The translations under genes and the position numbers were made by a program. A stretch of 8,222 nucleotides of DNA from CAYRHS01 sp964424125 (GTDB taxonomy: Bacteria > Actinomycetota > Acidimicrobiia > IMCC26256 > JAOSJL01), in the NCBI GenBank assembly GCA_964424125.1, contig CAYRHS010000144.1:1-8222 (forward strand). Reading direction: 5' to 3'. Under the pieces are notes generated by a model. It had not been told where the DNA came from. It did no database searches and saw only the letters and a program-made list of their open reading frames with translations. Positions 1 through 5,879 of the stretch are shown one piece after another (positions within the stretch are counted from its first letter, which is position 1; the number at the start of each line of letters is the position of its first letter).

Positions 1-7
1 GTGTTCC

Positions 8-427
8 TCACCGAGGCGACGCGTCCCTCGAGGGCGTGAGGCGGAATCGGGGCAGCGTGTAGCCGTCGTGGTCGTCGAAGACGACGTCCACGGAGTCGCC
101 GATCGCGGCCCGCGCTTCGCCCTCCGCCATCGTCGCCGCGATCCGCAGCCCGGGCTGGGCATCGAGCTCCGCGAGGACGAGGACGATGGGGAGGTCGCCG
201 GCGAAGGCGGGCGCCGGCGGTCGGTGGGTCACGGTCCAGCTCGCCACCCGGCCCCGGCCCGAGACCTCGCGCGCTTCGACCGCGGTGGAGAGGCAGCGGG
301 GACAGCGCGCTCGCGGGTAGTGGACGAGGAGGCCACAGTCGGTGCAGCCTGCGAGGACCAGTCGATGGGCACGCGCCCCGTCCCAGTACGCACGAGAGCT
401 CGTGTCCACCACGGGTGGCACCGGCAC
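8..427 (-). CDS. DUF35 / OB-fold zinc-ribbon protein, probable thiolase or hydratase partner
   Basis: The product has 139 residues, normal for a stand-alone DUF35 protein. An N-terminal helix with a YWDGAR stretch (about 14-19) leads into a rubredoxin-like zinc ribbon with Cys28, Cys31, Cys42 and Cys45 (CTDC and CPRC). An OB-fold follows, opening with SGRGRVASWTVTHRP at about 56 and closing with DGYTLPRF. In this family such proteins bind thiolase-like or MaoC-like partners acting on acyl-CoA; in steroid degraders a DUF35 domain activates the Ltp2 retro-aldolase. The thiolase-fold gene at 1705-2853 is on the same strand and is the obvious candidate partner, but the opposite-strand MaoC gene lies between them. 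I see no strong ribosome binding site. The GTG at 427 is the longest reasonable start, and other in-frame GTG codons lie a few codons in. The stop is 7 bases from the window edge. Confidence 0.9.
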   Translation of the reverse strand: MPVPPVVDTSSRAYWDGARAHRLVLAGCTDCGLLVHYPRARCPRCLSTAVEAREVSGRGRVASWTVTHRPPAPAFAGDLPIVLVLAELDAQPGLRIAATMAEGEARAAIGDSVDVVFDDHDGYTLPRFRLTPSRDASPR

Positions 428-471
428 GGCTCGGAGCCTATCGTCTAACGAAGTTGACTGTTGGAGGGGTG
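428..471. promoter_or_regulatory. Divergent intergenic region between DUF35 and MaoC genes
   Basis: Only 44 bases separate the two divergent starts, so promoters for both genes must lie here or overlap the coding ends. It is more AT-rich than its surroundings. It holds a short dyad, TCGT-CTA-ACGA at 441-451, that could be half of an operator. A TTGACT hexamer at 454-459 resembles a -35 box but is too close to the MaoC start to serve that gene. No convincing -35/-10 pair can be assigned. Confidence 0.4.
463..467 (+). promoter_or_regulatory. Ribosome binding site deciding the MaoC start
   Basis: GGAGG at 463-467 lies 4 bases before the ATG at 472. It supports that ATG over the in-frame GTG at 415, which would lie inside the divergent DUF35 gene. 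Confidence 0.6.
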
Positions 472-1692
472 ATGGCTCCCGCTCGGAGCGACACGAAGCG
501 CGACACCACGGCCAGGATCACCGACGAGGGGATCGAGCGGCTCAAGGCGCGGCTGCACGTCCCCGTGCCCGAGCCGCCGCCCTTCAACCGTGAGGCGCAT
601 CCCGACACGATGCGGCACTTCGCCAACGCCCACGGTGACGACAACCCGCTCTATTGCGAACCCGACTACGGGTCCTCGACCCGCTGGGGCGGGGTGATCG
701 GGGCGCCCTTCTACCTGATGACGATGGGCGAGCCGGTGGCCGACTCGATCCCCGAAGAGGTGCGGCAACGCTCGAAGGGCGCGCTCGTCGGTGTCCACAT
801 GTTCCACGCGGGCAGCGAGTGGCACTTCTACGAGCCGGTCCGGCCCGGCGACCGGATCCGCACCAGCCGATACCTCACCGACGTCGAGGACAAGCGCTCG
901 GAGTTCGGGGGTGGACGCAGCGTCATCTCTCACGTCGCCATCGACTATGTGCGGTCGCGTGACAAGCGGCCGATTGCCGACCACCGGTTCTGGTTCGTCC
1001 ACGCCGAGCGCGAGAAGGCCCGCAAGGCGGGCAAGGAGCGCGTCGTCGAAGAGCCGTCGTGGACGCCCGAGGAGATCGAGGAGATCGACGCGGCCGTCCT
1101 GGCCGAGCAGCCGCGCGGAGCGACGCCCCGGTACTGGGACGACGTCGAGGTGGGTGACGACCTCGGTGTTCTCCACAAGGGACCGCTCACGGTCACCGAC
1201 AACGTCGGCATGCACCTCGGCCTCGGCCCGGGCGAGTACGGCTGGGGTCCGCTGCGAATGGCGGTCAAGCGTCGCCAGCAGTCGCGCGGCCTCTACACCC
1301 GGGACCGGTTCGGTGCGTGGGACGTCGTGCAGCGTCTCCACTGGGACTCGGACTGGGCGCGCACGATCGGCGCGGCGCGGACCTACGACTACGGCATGAT
1401 GCGCATGATGTGGCTGGGCCACCTCGTCACCGACTGGATGGGCGACGACGCCTGGCTGGCCCGGCTCCGCTGCGAGTTCCGCAAGTTCAACTACGTGGGC
1501 GACCTCCAGCGCATCACCGGACGCGTCACCGAGAAGCGAGCGGGCGGCGTCGTCGAGGTGGAGCTCGCGGCCACGAACCAGCGGGGCGAGGTCACGGCGC
1601 CCGGCGACGCCACGGTGCTGCTGCCGACGCGGGCCGATGGTCCACCCGCGCTGCCCGAGCCGATCGACAAGCCGAGGCCAGGGTTCGACTGA
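472..1692 (+). CDS. MaoC-type double-hotdog acyl-CoA dehydratase/hydratase
   Basis: The 406-residue product has two hotdog halves, as in FAS1-like/MaoC dehydratases that (de)hydrate (3R)-hydroxyacyl-CoA. The N-terminal half carries AHGDDNPLY at 53-61, matching the R-hydratase motif D-x-N-P-L-H, but the catalytic His is Tyr61; Asp56 and Asn58 are kept. After a charged linker (about 185-220), the second half has LHWDSDWARTIG from 289, with His290 where a catalytic His belongs and Asp284 six residues before it. It ends with YDYG and a WLGHLVTDWMGDD block typical of actinobacterial homologues. Catalysis may therefore sit mainly in the C-terminal half; this is inferred from motif alignment by eye. 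The ATG at 472 is chosen for its GGAGG. The gene is transcribed alone, divergent from DUF35 and convergent with the thiolase-fold gene. Likely role: hydrating an enoyl-CoA before carbon-carbon cleavage. Confidence 0.9.
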   Translation: MAPARSDTKRDTTARITDEGIERLKARLHVPVPEPPPFNREAHPDTMRHFANAHGDDNPLYCEPDYGSSTRWGGVIGAPFYLMTMGEPVADSIPEEVRQRSKGALVGVHMFHAGSEWHFYEPVRPGDRIRTSRYLTDVEDKRSEFGGGRSVISHVAIDYVRSRDKRPIADHRFWFVHAEREKARKAGKERVVEEPSWTPEEIEEIDAAVLAEQPRGATPRYWDDVEVGDDLGVLHKGPLTVTDNVGMHLGLGPGEYGWGPLRMAVKRRQQSRGLYTRDRFGAWDVVQRLHWDSDWARTIGAARTYDYGMMRMMWLGHLVTDWMGDDAWLARLRCEFRKFNYVGDLQRITGRVTEKRAGGVVEVELAATNQRGEVTAPGDATVLLPTRADGPPALPEPIDKPRPGFD

Positions 1693-1708
1693 GGCTTCGG
1701 TCGCTCAG
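1689..1708. terminator. Weak hairpin spanning the two convergent stop codons
   Basis: CTGAG (1689-1693) and CTCAG (1704-1708) form 5-base inverted arms around a 10-base loop, covering both TGA stops. There is no T-tract on either side, and part of the symmetry comes from the two facing stop codons. It could act weakly in both directions, but Rho-dependent ending or overlapping transcripts are as likely. Confidence 0.2.
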
Positions 1709-2853
1709 GTGTGCAGGAGCATGCAGCCGGCGAGCGGCCCGCCCCCGCCGCTGACGACCGCCACCCGGGGGTCCTCGACCTGCCGCTCGCCGGCGCGGCC
1801 CTGGAGCTGACGGACGGCCTCGGCGACCTGTCCCATCCCGTGCGTGCGCCCTTCCGAGAGGTTCCCGCCGTGCGTGTTGAGGGGGAGCGCCCCGCCGGCG
1901 CGGATCGCGCCGTCGGCGACGAAGGGCCCACCCTCGCCGAGGGGGCAGAAGCGCAGCGCCTCGAGCCACGAGAGCGCGATGAAGGTGAACCCGTCGTAGA
2001 GCTCGACGACGTCGACGTCCTCCGGGCCGAGATCGCCTGCGTGCGCCCACAGGTCGTCGGCTGCGTACCGGGCCGACATCTCCACGAGGCTCGGCGCCTG
2101 GTCCCAGTCGGGGACCGGTCCCGGTGCCAGCGACTGGGAGCGCACGATCACGGGTCGGTGCGGCAGGTCGCGGGCGCGTTCGGGAGTGGTCAACACGACC
2201 GCGACCGCGGCGTCGACCGGGTAGTCGCAGTCGAGCAGGCGTAGCGGCTCGGACACCGGTGGTGAGGCCAGATAGTCGTCGAGCGTGATCGGCTCCCGCA
2301 TGATCGCCCGGTCGTTGCGGCTGGCGAAGTCCCGGGTGCTCACCGCGATCTCGCCCAGGTGCTCGGGACGCGTGCCGAACTCGTACATGTGGCGCTGGGC
2401 CCACATCGCGATCCACTGGCTCGCCATCACGCCGCCGTAGGGTGCCTTGAACGCGATGTCGGGCGGCATCTTGATGGTGTCAGGGGTCGCCCCGGCTCCG
2501 TAGGCCTTCGGCCGTGTGTAGGAGCGGAACGCGACCGCCGTGTGGCACGCGCCGGCGGCCACCGCGATCGCGGCCTCCACGACGGCGGTCATCGCTGCGG
2601 GCCCGTTCCCGTTCGCGTCGACGAACCAGCGCACACCCTCCATCCCGAGCCCCATGAGGACGTAGGTGGCGGAGACCGAGCTGACCATCCCGCCCGGGTA
2701 GGTCGCGATCCCGTCGACGTCCGAGGGTTCCAGCCCCGCGTCGCGGATCGCGGCGAGGCACGCCTCGAGCGCGAGGTCACCCTCGTCGCGTCCGGAGTCC
2801 TTCTCGATCGAGGTCCAGGCCGAGCCCACCAGCGCCACGCGGTCCGCCAACAT
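1705..2853 (-). CDS. Thiolase-fold lipid-transfer protein (Ltp2-like), probable retro-aldolase
   Basis: The product has 382 residues and is full length for SCP-x/Ltp2-type thiolase-fold proteins. The N-terminal half starts VALVGSAWT and includes EPLRLLDCDYPVDAA (about 202-216). The C-terminal half has ELYDGF (284-289), LPLNTHGGN (323-331) and SGGGGP near the end. Classical thiolase residues are missing: the position of the nucleophilic Cys is Gly82, the GHP His motif is GRT (335-337), and the CxGGG Cys is Ser368. This fits the Ltp2 group, which cleaves 3-hydroxyacyl-CoA by a retro-aldol reaction with a DUF35 partner. Tyr286 matches one Ltp2 catalytic Tyr, but by my alignment the second Tyr position is Arg336. 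The ATG shares one base with the preceding stop (TGATG), so translation is probably coupled to the luciferase-like gene. It may instead be a non-thiolytic enzyme of another acyl-CoA pathway. Confidence 0.92.
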   Translation of the reverse strand: MLADRVALVGSAWTSIEKDSGRDEGDLALEACLAAIRDAGLEPSDVDGIATYPGGMVSSVSATYVLMGLGMEGVRWFVDANGNGPAAMTAVVEAAIAVAAGACHTAVAFRSYTRPKAYGAGATPDTIKMPPDIAFKAPYGGVMASQWIAMWAQRHMYEFGTRPEHLGEIAVSTRDFASRNDRAIMREPITLDDYLASPPVSEPLRLLDCDYPVDAAVAVVLTTPERARDLPHRPVIVRSQSLAPGPVPDWDQAPSLVEMSARYAADDLWAHAGDLGPEDVDVVELYDGFTFIALSWLEALRFCPLGEGGPFVADGAIRAGGALPLNTHGGNLSEGRTHGMGQVAEAVRQLQGRAGERQVEDPRVAVVSGGGGPLAGCMLLHT

Positions 2854-3971
2854 CAGGCGTCAGCCAGTCCCGCCCGCAGGCGTTCCATCGCGGCCGCGGT
2901 GTCGACCCCGGCGATGTCGGCGTAGTTGATGACCAGCACCTCGTCGAGGCCGGCGTCGACGTAGGGCCGGAGGCGCTCGAGGATCTCCTCGGGCGTGCCG
3001 ACGAAGAGGGCGCGTTCCACGGCCGCGCGCGGGGTGCGGCGCACGACGTCCAGGGCCTCGGCCCGGTCGAACCACATCGGCACGAGGCTGGCAGTGTAGC
3101 TCCAGCCGGGACCGAAGGGGTGCTCGAAGCCCCACTCGGTGAAGACGTCGGAGCTCGGCACCGCGAGCATCGTGTTCCAGCGCACGATGGGATGATCCGG
3201 CAGCTCCGCGAGGGCGCCGCGGTCGTCGCAGCATGCCGTGACCGCGAGCATGCCGATCTCGATCTCGTCGGGATCGCGTTTCGCGTCGCGGGCTGCGGCT
3301 CGCACCGCCTCGACCTGACGGGAGAAGAGCTCGGGGTCGTCGCGCGTGGCCCCCGGTGCGTAGGTGAACCAGCCGTTGGCGAAGCGCCCCGCGAGCTCCA
3401 GGACGTCGGGACCCCCGCCCGCCACCCACAGGGGCGGTGGCCGTCCACCGTACGGGGGGAGGGCGACGCGCGCCCGATCGAGGGTCCAGGTCCGCCCGTC
3501 GTAGGAAACCGGCTCGGTCGTGTCGAGGAAGCGCCGCACGATCGGCACCGTGTCCATCAGCTTGGCGTGCGCGCCGCTCCGCGCCAGGCCGTAGGGCCGC
3601 ATCTGCTTGACCTCGCCCGTGGCGACGATCGCCTTCACCCGACCCCGGGTCGCGTGATCGAGCGTCAGCAGCGTCTGCGCGATCACGTGGGGAGGCCGGC
3701 GGACCACGTCGATCACCCCGTAGACGAAGCCGATCCGCTCGGCCGCGGCCGCCGCGGCCGTGATGACGGGCGCCGAGTCGAAGTAGACGTCGCCGTCGCG
3801 GGAGTGCTCCTCGCCGACCAGGCCCGGCTTCAGGGAAGCAGGGGTCGCCCCGTTCGTCTGGTCCCAGAAGGTGATGGTGTCGTAGCCGGCGGCTTCGGCG
3901 GCCACGGCCTTGGCGACGCAACCCGCGAGGGGCGGTGCGCTGCGCCCCCAGGTCCCGACTCGCACGCCCAT
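2853..3971 (-). CDS. Luciferase-like (LLM class, F420- or FMN-dependent) oxidoreductase
   Basis: The 372-residue product fits a TIM-barrel luciferase-like/F420-dependent reductase. Recognisable blocks are an opening VGTWG strand; AEAAGYDTITFWDQ (about 25-38); the family segment RRPPHVIAQTLLTLDHATRGR at about 91-111; PPLWVAGGGPDVLELAGRFA (179-198) with a GW following; and a C-terminal GTPEEILERLRPYVDAG block typical of the fold. These enzymes use reduced FMN or F420 for hydride transfer or monooxygenation on diverse substrates; the cofactor cannot be decided from sequence by eye. The ATG at 3971 is chosen because AGGAGG lies 7 bases upstream and the N-terminus matches the first beta strand; the longer open frame upstream lies in the divergent SDR gene. 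It is first in a two-gene minus-strand operon with the thiolase-fold gene. Confidence 0.92.
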   Translation of the reverse strand: MGVRVGTWGRSAPPLAGCVAKAVAAEAAGYDTITFWDQTNGATPASLKPGLVGEEHSRDGDVYFDSAPVITAAAAAAERIGFVYGVIDVVRRPPHVIAQTLLTLDHATRGRVKAIVATGEVKQMRPYGLARSGAHAKLMDTVPIVRRFLDTTEPVSYDGRTWTLDRARVALPPYGGRPPPLWVAGGGPDVLELAGRFANGWFTYAPGATRDDPELFSRQVEAVRAAARDAKRDPDEIEIGMLAVTACCDDRGALAELPDHPIVRWNTMLAVPSSDVFTEWGFEHPFGPGWSYTASLVPMWFDRAEALDVVRRTPRAAVERALFVGTPEEILERLRPYVDAGLDEVLVINYADIAGVDTAAAMERLRAGLADA

Positions 3972-3978
3972 GGGCGTC

Positions 3979-3984
3979 CCTCCT
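3979..3984 (-). promoter_or_regulatory. Ribosome binding site of the luciferase-like gene
   Basis: On the minus strand this reads AGGAGG, a perfect Shine-Dalgarno core, 7 bases before the ATG at 3971. It fixes the start against much longer in-frame extensions. Confidence 0.8.
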
Positions 3985-4026
3985 CGCAGAAATCGTATAT
4001 TCATCCAAACGATTGAGGGGGGCTGG
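3985..4026. promoter_or_regulatory. Divergent promoter region for the two central operons
   Basis: This is the most AT-rich stretch of the window and lies between the divergent luciferase-like and SDR starts. On the plus strand TATATT (3996-4001) matches five of six -10 consensus bases and is placed for a transcript start near 4007, giving a short leader. On the minus strand TATACG overlaps the same bases as a poorer -10. I found no good -35 for either, so activator control or a non-standard sigma factor is possible. Assignment rests on position and composition. Confidence 0.45.
3991..4014. repeat. Inverted repeat, candidate regulator operator
   Basis: AATCGT (3991-3996) and ACGATT (4009-4014) are perfect 6-base inverted arms around a 12-base AT-rich spacer. 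The dyad covers the candidate -10 elements of both divergent operons, so a dimeric repressor (for example of the TetR type common in actinobacterial lipid catabolism) bound here could control both. No regulator gene is in the window, and the motif does not match a KstR or KstR2 site that I can recall. Confidence 0.4.
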
Positions 4027-4028
4027 GT

Positions 4029-4033
4029 GGAGG
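4029..4033 (+). promoter_or_regulatory. Ribosome binding site of the SDR gene
   Basis: GGAGG at 4029-4033 lies 5 bases before GTG 4039. A run of G (4015-4022, beginning GAGG) could alternatively serve GTG 4027, which adds four residues. Confidence 0.5.
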
Positions 4034-4038
4034 AATCG

Positions 4039-4869
4039 GTGGGCGACCGCGACCGCACGAGCGACCGGACGAGCTTCGCGGGCAAGCGCGTCGCCGTCAC
4101 CGGAGCCGCCTCGGGGATGGGCGCCGCGGTCGCCGATCTCGTGGCGCGACGGGGCGCGGAGGTCGTCGGTCTCGACGTGCGCGAGGTGCCGGGGCCGGGC
4201 CGCTCGGTGCACCTCGATCTGCGCGACCCGGCCTCGATCGACGACGCGGTGGCGATGCTCGCCGGGATCGGCACGGTCGACGCCGTGTTCAGCTGCGCGG
4301 GCCTGGCACCGACCGCCGCGCCCCTCGACGTCGTGACCGTGAACTTCGTCGGCGCCCGGCACTTCCTCGAAGGCATCCTCCCCGCGCTGCCGTCCGGCAG
4401 CGCGATCGCCTGCGTCGCGTCCCTGGCGAGCTTCCGGTGGCTCGACGAGCGACCCCTCCTCGCAGGGCTCGTGGCGCAGGAGGGCTTCGAGGCGAGCCGC
4501 GCGTGGGTCGAGGAACACCTCGACGCGGTGGGGGACGGCTACTCGTTCTCCAAGATGGCCACCGTGGCGTACACGTCGGCCCGGGCGCCCGCGCTGGCGG
4601 GGAGGGGGATCAGGATCAACAGTGTGAGCCCGGGGCCGACCGACACGCCGATGATGGCCGACTTCGAGGAATCGTTGGGAGCGGACTGGATGCGCCGCTT
4701 CCCCCGCCCGCTGGGGCGGAGCAGCACACCCGAGGAGCAGGCCGAGGTGCTCGCCTTCCTGAACTCGGACGCAGCCTCCTACGTCACCGGCGTGAACCTC
4801 TTCAGCGACGGGGGTATCGCCGCGGCGTGGCTCACCGGCCATGTCGACAAGCCCGGGAGGCCCGCGTGA
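4039..4869 (+). CDS. Short-chain dehydrogenase, 3alpha-hydroxysteroid dehydrogenase/carbonyl reductase type
   Basis: From GTG 4039 the product has 276 residues. It shows the classical SDR set: TGAASGMG (21-28) for NAD(P), an acidic DVRE after the second strand favouring NAD, a CAG motif in place of NNAG, Asn102, Ser128, and Tyr168-x-x-x-Lys172. The SPGPTDTPM loop follows and the ending is YVTGVNLFSDGG. The Ser-to-Tyr distance is 40 residues instead of the usual 12-14. The insertion resembles the extra helical segment of Comamonas testosteroni 3alpha-HSD/carbonyl reductase, as does the NFVGARHF stretch. Related proteins are also annotated as coniferyl-alcohol dehydrogenases, so the substrate is open: a secondary alcohol/ketone on a bulky hydrophobic molecule is the best guess. 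It is first gene of the rightward operon. GTG 4027 is an alternative start, and the ATG at 3910 is too far upstream. Confidence 0.9.
   Translation: MGDRDRTSDRTSFAGKRVAVTGAASGMGAAVADLVARRGAEVVGLDVREVPGPGRSVHLDLRDPASIDDAVAMLAGIGTVDAVFSCAGLAPTAAPLDVVTVNFVGARHFLEGILPALPSGSAIACVASLASFRWLDERPLLAGLVAQEGFEASRAWVEEHLDAVGDGYSFSKMATVAYTSARAPALAGRGIRINSVSPGPTDTPMMADFEESLGADWMRRFPRPLGRSSTPEEQAEVLAFLNSDAASYVTGVNLFSDGGIAAAWLTGHVDKPGRPA
4855..4860 (+). promoter_or_regulatory. Ribosome binding site of the epimerase-fold gene
   Basis: GGGAGG lies inside the SDR gene end, 5 bases before GTG 4866. It decides the start, because the open frame continues far upstream in a non-coding reading of the SDR gene. Confidence 0.65.
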
Positions 4870-5879
4870 CCCGCCGGCGGATCCTCGTCACCGGCGCCAG
4901 CGGCGGCTTCGGGTCGGCGCTGCTGGCACGTCTCGCGCGACACGCGGACGTCGAGGTCGTCGCGTTCGACCTCGCACCGCCCCGCCGGCGGATCCCGGAG
5001 GTCGAGTACCGCGAGGGCGATGTGCGCGACGCGCGCACGGTTGCGCAGGCGATGGCCGGTTGCGACGTGGTGGCCCACCTCGCGTGGGTGGTCCGGCCGA
5101 TCAAGGACCGGGAGCGGGCGCGCTCCATCGACCTCGGCGGGACCCGGGCCGTGCTCGAGGCCATGCACCGCACGGGCGCTCGACGCCTGGTGTTCGCCTC
5201 GTCGGTCACCGCCTACGGCCCCCAACCTGGCGCCCCGCCCCACCGCGAAGAGGACCCGGTCGACGAGGCGCAGGTCATGACGTACGGGCGGCACAAGGCA
5301 CGGGCGGAGCGCCTCGTCGCCGAAGCGGGCGTCGACTCGGTGATCGTGCGCGCCGCAGTGGTGGTCGGGCGCCAGACCGACAACTCCGTGCGGCAGGTGT
5401 TCGCGGCGCCCGTCCTCGCGTCCATCCGCGGCGAGGAGGGGCAGATTCAGGCCGTGCACCACGACGACATCGGACGGTTCTACGAGCAGGCCTGCCTCGG
5501 CGAGCGCACCGGGGTCGTCAACCTCGCCGCCGACGACGTGATCACCGTCTCCGAGGCCGGTGCACTGCTCGGCAAGCGCGTCGTGCGCGTGCCCGCACCC
5601 GTGCTCGACGCCTTCGTCTCCGCGACGTGGCGGCTCGGCCTGGGCTCGCTCGACCCGGACGGCTTCGAAATGATCCGCTGGATGCCGCTGGCCGACACCA
5701 CCCGGCTGCGCGAGGAGTGGGGCTTCGCCTGCGAGCATTCCACGGCCGAGGCCCTGGCCGATTTCCGCGCCGCGCTGCACGGCGTGGTCGCCCTCGGCCG
5801 CTTCGAGCTGGGGTGCGGCCGCGGACGAGACCGAGAGGACGAGAGAATGCTGGCGAACGAACGGGAGGTCAAGCGATGA
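4866..5879 (+). CDS. NAD-dependent epimerase/dehydratase family (extended SDR)
   Basis: The 337-residue product begins RRRILVTGASGGFG, a Rossmann motif TGxxGxxG at 9-16, followed by an acidic residue after strand two (VVAFDLAPP) that suits NAD. GDVRD, HLAW, FASSVTAYG with Ser112-Ser113, and Tyr140-x-x-x-Lys144 complete an intact SDR active site. The family ranges from nucleotide-sugar epimerases to 3beta-hydroxysteroid dehydrogenase-like and aldehyde/ketone reductases; next to a P450, CoA ligase and thiolase-fold gene, a catabolic dehydrogenase is likelier than sugar metabolism (inference). The C-terminal tail (about 305-337) is highly charged and basic, and partly encodes the next gene's ribosome binding site, so it may be dispensable. 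GTG 4866 overlaps the SDR stop as GTGA; its own stop overlaps the P450 start as ATGA. Confidence 0.9.
   Translation: MTRRRILVTGASGGFGSALLARLARHADVEVVAFDLAPPRRRIPEVEYREGDVRDARTVAQAMAGCDVVAHLAWVVRPIKDRERARSIDLGGTRAVLEAMHRTGARRLVFASSVTAYGPQPGAPPHREEDPVDEAQVMTYGRHKARAERLVAEAGVDSVIVRAAVVVGRQTDNSVRQVFAAPVLASIRGEEGQIQAVHHDDIGRFYEQACLGERTGVVNLAADDVITVSEAGALLGKRVVRVPAPVLDAFVSATWRLGLGSLDPDGFEMIRWMPLADTTRLREEWGFACEHSTAEALADFRAALHGVVALGRFELGCGRGRDREDERMLANEREVKR
5863..5868 (+). promoter_or_regulatory. Ribosome binding site of the P450 gene
   Basis: GGGAGG lies 7 bases before ATG 5876, within the last codons of the epimerase-fold gene. It fixes the P450 start although the frame is open upstream to 4841. 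Confidence 0.75.

Noticed and set aside
415..471. Upstream extension of the MaoC protein to GTG 415
   Set aside because: It would overlap the divergent DUF35 start and use up the promoter gap; ATG 472 has a GGAGG just upstream.
445..1422. 325-codon minus-strand open frame opposite the MaoC gene
   Set aside because: It is antisense to a gene with recognisable hotdog motifs and has no family features or ribosome binding site support.
3910..4038. Upstream extension of the SDR to ATG 3910
   Set aside because: It would overlap the luciferase-like gene start and promoter, and the SDR fold begins only after residue 10 of the shorter form.
2860..4842. Long minus-strand open frame of 660 codons across the luciferase-like and SDR genes
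   Set aside because: Low-complexity Arg/Gly/Pro-rich translation with no family motifs; it is the out-of-frame shadow of two well-supported genes, a usual result of very high GC.
4870..4995. 15-base direct repeat CCCGCCGGCGGATCC at 4870-4884 and 4981-4995
   Set aside because: Both copies encode Arg-Arg-Arg-Ile in the same frame; it is best explained by shared codon preference, not a mobile or regulatory repeat.
4866..5879. Sugar-nucleotide epimerase role for the extended SDR
   Set aside because: No glycosyltransferase or sugar genes are nearby; the family is broad, and the operon context favours a catabolic oxidoreductase, so no specific sugar function is claimed.
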